Origin: Deltaproteobacteria bacterium
GTDB lineage: Bacteria; Desulfobacterota; Desulfovibrionia; Desulfovibrionales; Desulfovibrionaceae
Direction: 5' to 3'
NCBI GenBank assembly: GCA_020861205.1
Contig: JAJBSY010000409.1
Location: forward strand, 1-6,377
DNA length: 6,377 nt
Shown: positions 5,835 through 6,377 of the stretch, one piece after another
Layout of the letters: every line of letters begins with the position of its first letter
How positions within the stretch are numbered: position 1 is the first letter of the stretch
Translations under genes and position numbers: made by a program
The notes under the pieces: model-generated
Told to the model about the DNA's origin: nothing
The model's input: only the letters and a program-made list of their open reading frames with translations
Databases searched by the model: none

Positions 5835-6377
5835 ATGGCCGCCGCTCCGAAACGTCTCGCCCAACCCGCCTTTCTTCCCATGACCCGCGCGGAAATGGAC
5901 TCGCTCGGCTGGGACGCGCTGGATATCCTGCTCGTTTCCGGCGACGCGTACGTGGATCACCCGTCCTTCGGCATCGCCCTGCTGGGCCGGTACCTGGTGG
6001 ACAAGGGGTTCCGGGTCGGCGTCGCGGCCCAGCCGCGCTGGGAAGGGGACGCCGCCCTGGAGGACCTGACGCGCATGGGGCGGCCGAGGCTGTTCGCGGG
6101 CGTGACGGCCGGGGCCATCGATTCCATGCTGGCCCGGTACACGGCTTTTCGCAAGCAACGCTCGGATGACGCGTACACTCCCGGCGGCCGGGGCGGGAAG
6201 CGTCCCAACCGGGCGGTCATCGTATACGCCAACCTCGTGCGCCGGGCCTTCCCCGGCTTGCCCGTCGTGCTCGGCGGCATAGAAGCCTCCCTGCGCCGCG
6301 CCACGCATTACGACTTCTGGACGGATTCGTTACGCCGGTCAATCCTGCTGGACAGCAAGGCGGACCTGTTGGTGTTC
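5835..6377 (+). CDS. ygiQ: YgiQ-family radical SAM protein, N-terminal 181 residues (cut by window end)
   Basis: The reading frame is open from ATG 5835 through the last base of the window. Residues 13-60 ([20 protein letters not shown], then [11 protein letters not shown]) and 84-160 ([54 protein letters not shown]), ending DSKADLLVF, match the E. coli YgiQ (UPF0313) N-terminal domain as I remember it. This domain precedes the radical SAM core; the CxxxCxxC cluster motif lies beyond the window, so activity cannot be checked here. The reaction of YgiQ is not known to me. The SD is weak (GGGA at 5826-5829, 5 bases before ATG). Translation is probably coupled to the MBL gene, which ends 13 bases upstream. 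ATG 5880 (Met16) is an internal alternative, but the upstream residues resemble the family's N-terminus (PAFLPM). Confidence 0.9.
   Translation, partial: MAAAPKRLAQPAFLPMTRAEMDSLGWDALDILLVSGDAYVDHPSFGIALLGRYLVDKGFRVGVAAQPRWEGDAALEDLTRMGRPRLFAGVTAGAIDSMLARYTAFRKQRSDDAYTPGGRGGKRPNRAVIVYANLVRRAFPGLPVVLGGIEASLRRATHYDFWTDSLRRSILLDSKADLLVF

Noticed and set aside
1841..5881. Very long open frame on the - strand (1,346 codons) opposite purL and the MBL gene
   Set aside because: It is the in-phase complement of two well-recognised genes; its translation is His/Val/Gly/Arg/Ala-rich with no recognisable family, and its openness follows from absence of TTA, CTA and TCA.

Overview
The window looks like a chromosomal segment of a GC-rich bacterium, most likely a Desulfovibrio/Bilophila-type member of the Desulfovibrionaceae. 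The grounds are the GC-rich codon use, the style of the Rhs core sequence, and a ~1,000-residue PurL carrying a PurS-like N-terminus without a glutaminase domain. The assignment is by recognition, not by a search. All genes were read from translation; no tRNA, rRNA, CRISPR array or insertion sequence was seen.

Region 1 (1 to about 1,560) is accessory DNA. It opens inside an Rhs-family polymorphic toxin gene. The Rhs core reads in one frame up to about base 150 and then continues one base out of register, so the gene carries a frameshift. The second frame contains the last part of the core, the DPxGL boundary motif and a ~145-residue Gly/Ala-rich hydrophobic C-terminal tip. Seventeen bases downstream of the Rhs stop (11 if the first Met is used) lies a small AT-rich gene for a two-helix membrane protein, placed where an immunity gene would be expected. 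A 9-bp hairpin follows. On the opposite strand is a 63-residue Lys-rich protein resembling small phage-associated proteins, with a near-perfect Shine-Dalgarno.

Region 2 (about 1,519 to 1,858) is a 340-base non-coding junction between accessory and core DNA. It holds a TATAAT box facing left, an imperfect stem-loop near 1,692-1,723, and a foldable purL leader in which the Shine-Dalgarno can be paired.

Region 3 (1,859 to the end) is core metabolism on the + strand: purL (PurS-PurL fusion, de novo purine synthesis), a large GC-rich hairpin, an MBL-fold hydrolase with an altered metal-binding motif, and, 13 bases later, the N-terminal 181 residues of a YgiQ-family radical SAM protein cut by the window edge. 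The MBL and YgiQ genes are probably co-transcribed; purL is separated from them by the hairpin.

The most interesting items are the Rhs tip plus AT-rich membrane protein as a candidate toxin/immunity pair on a decaying Rhs gene, the possible SD-sequestering leader of purL, and the MBL protein with Tyr in place of the second His of HxHxDH. No clearly new multi-gene system is evident.
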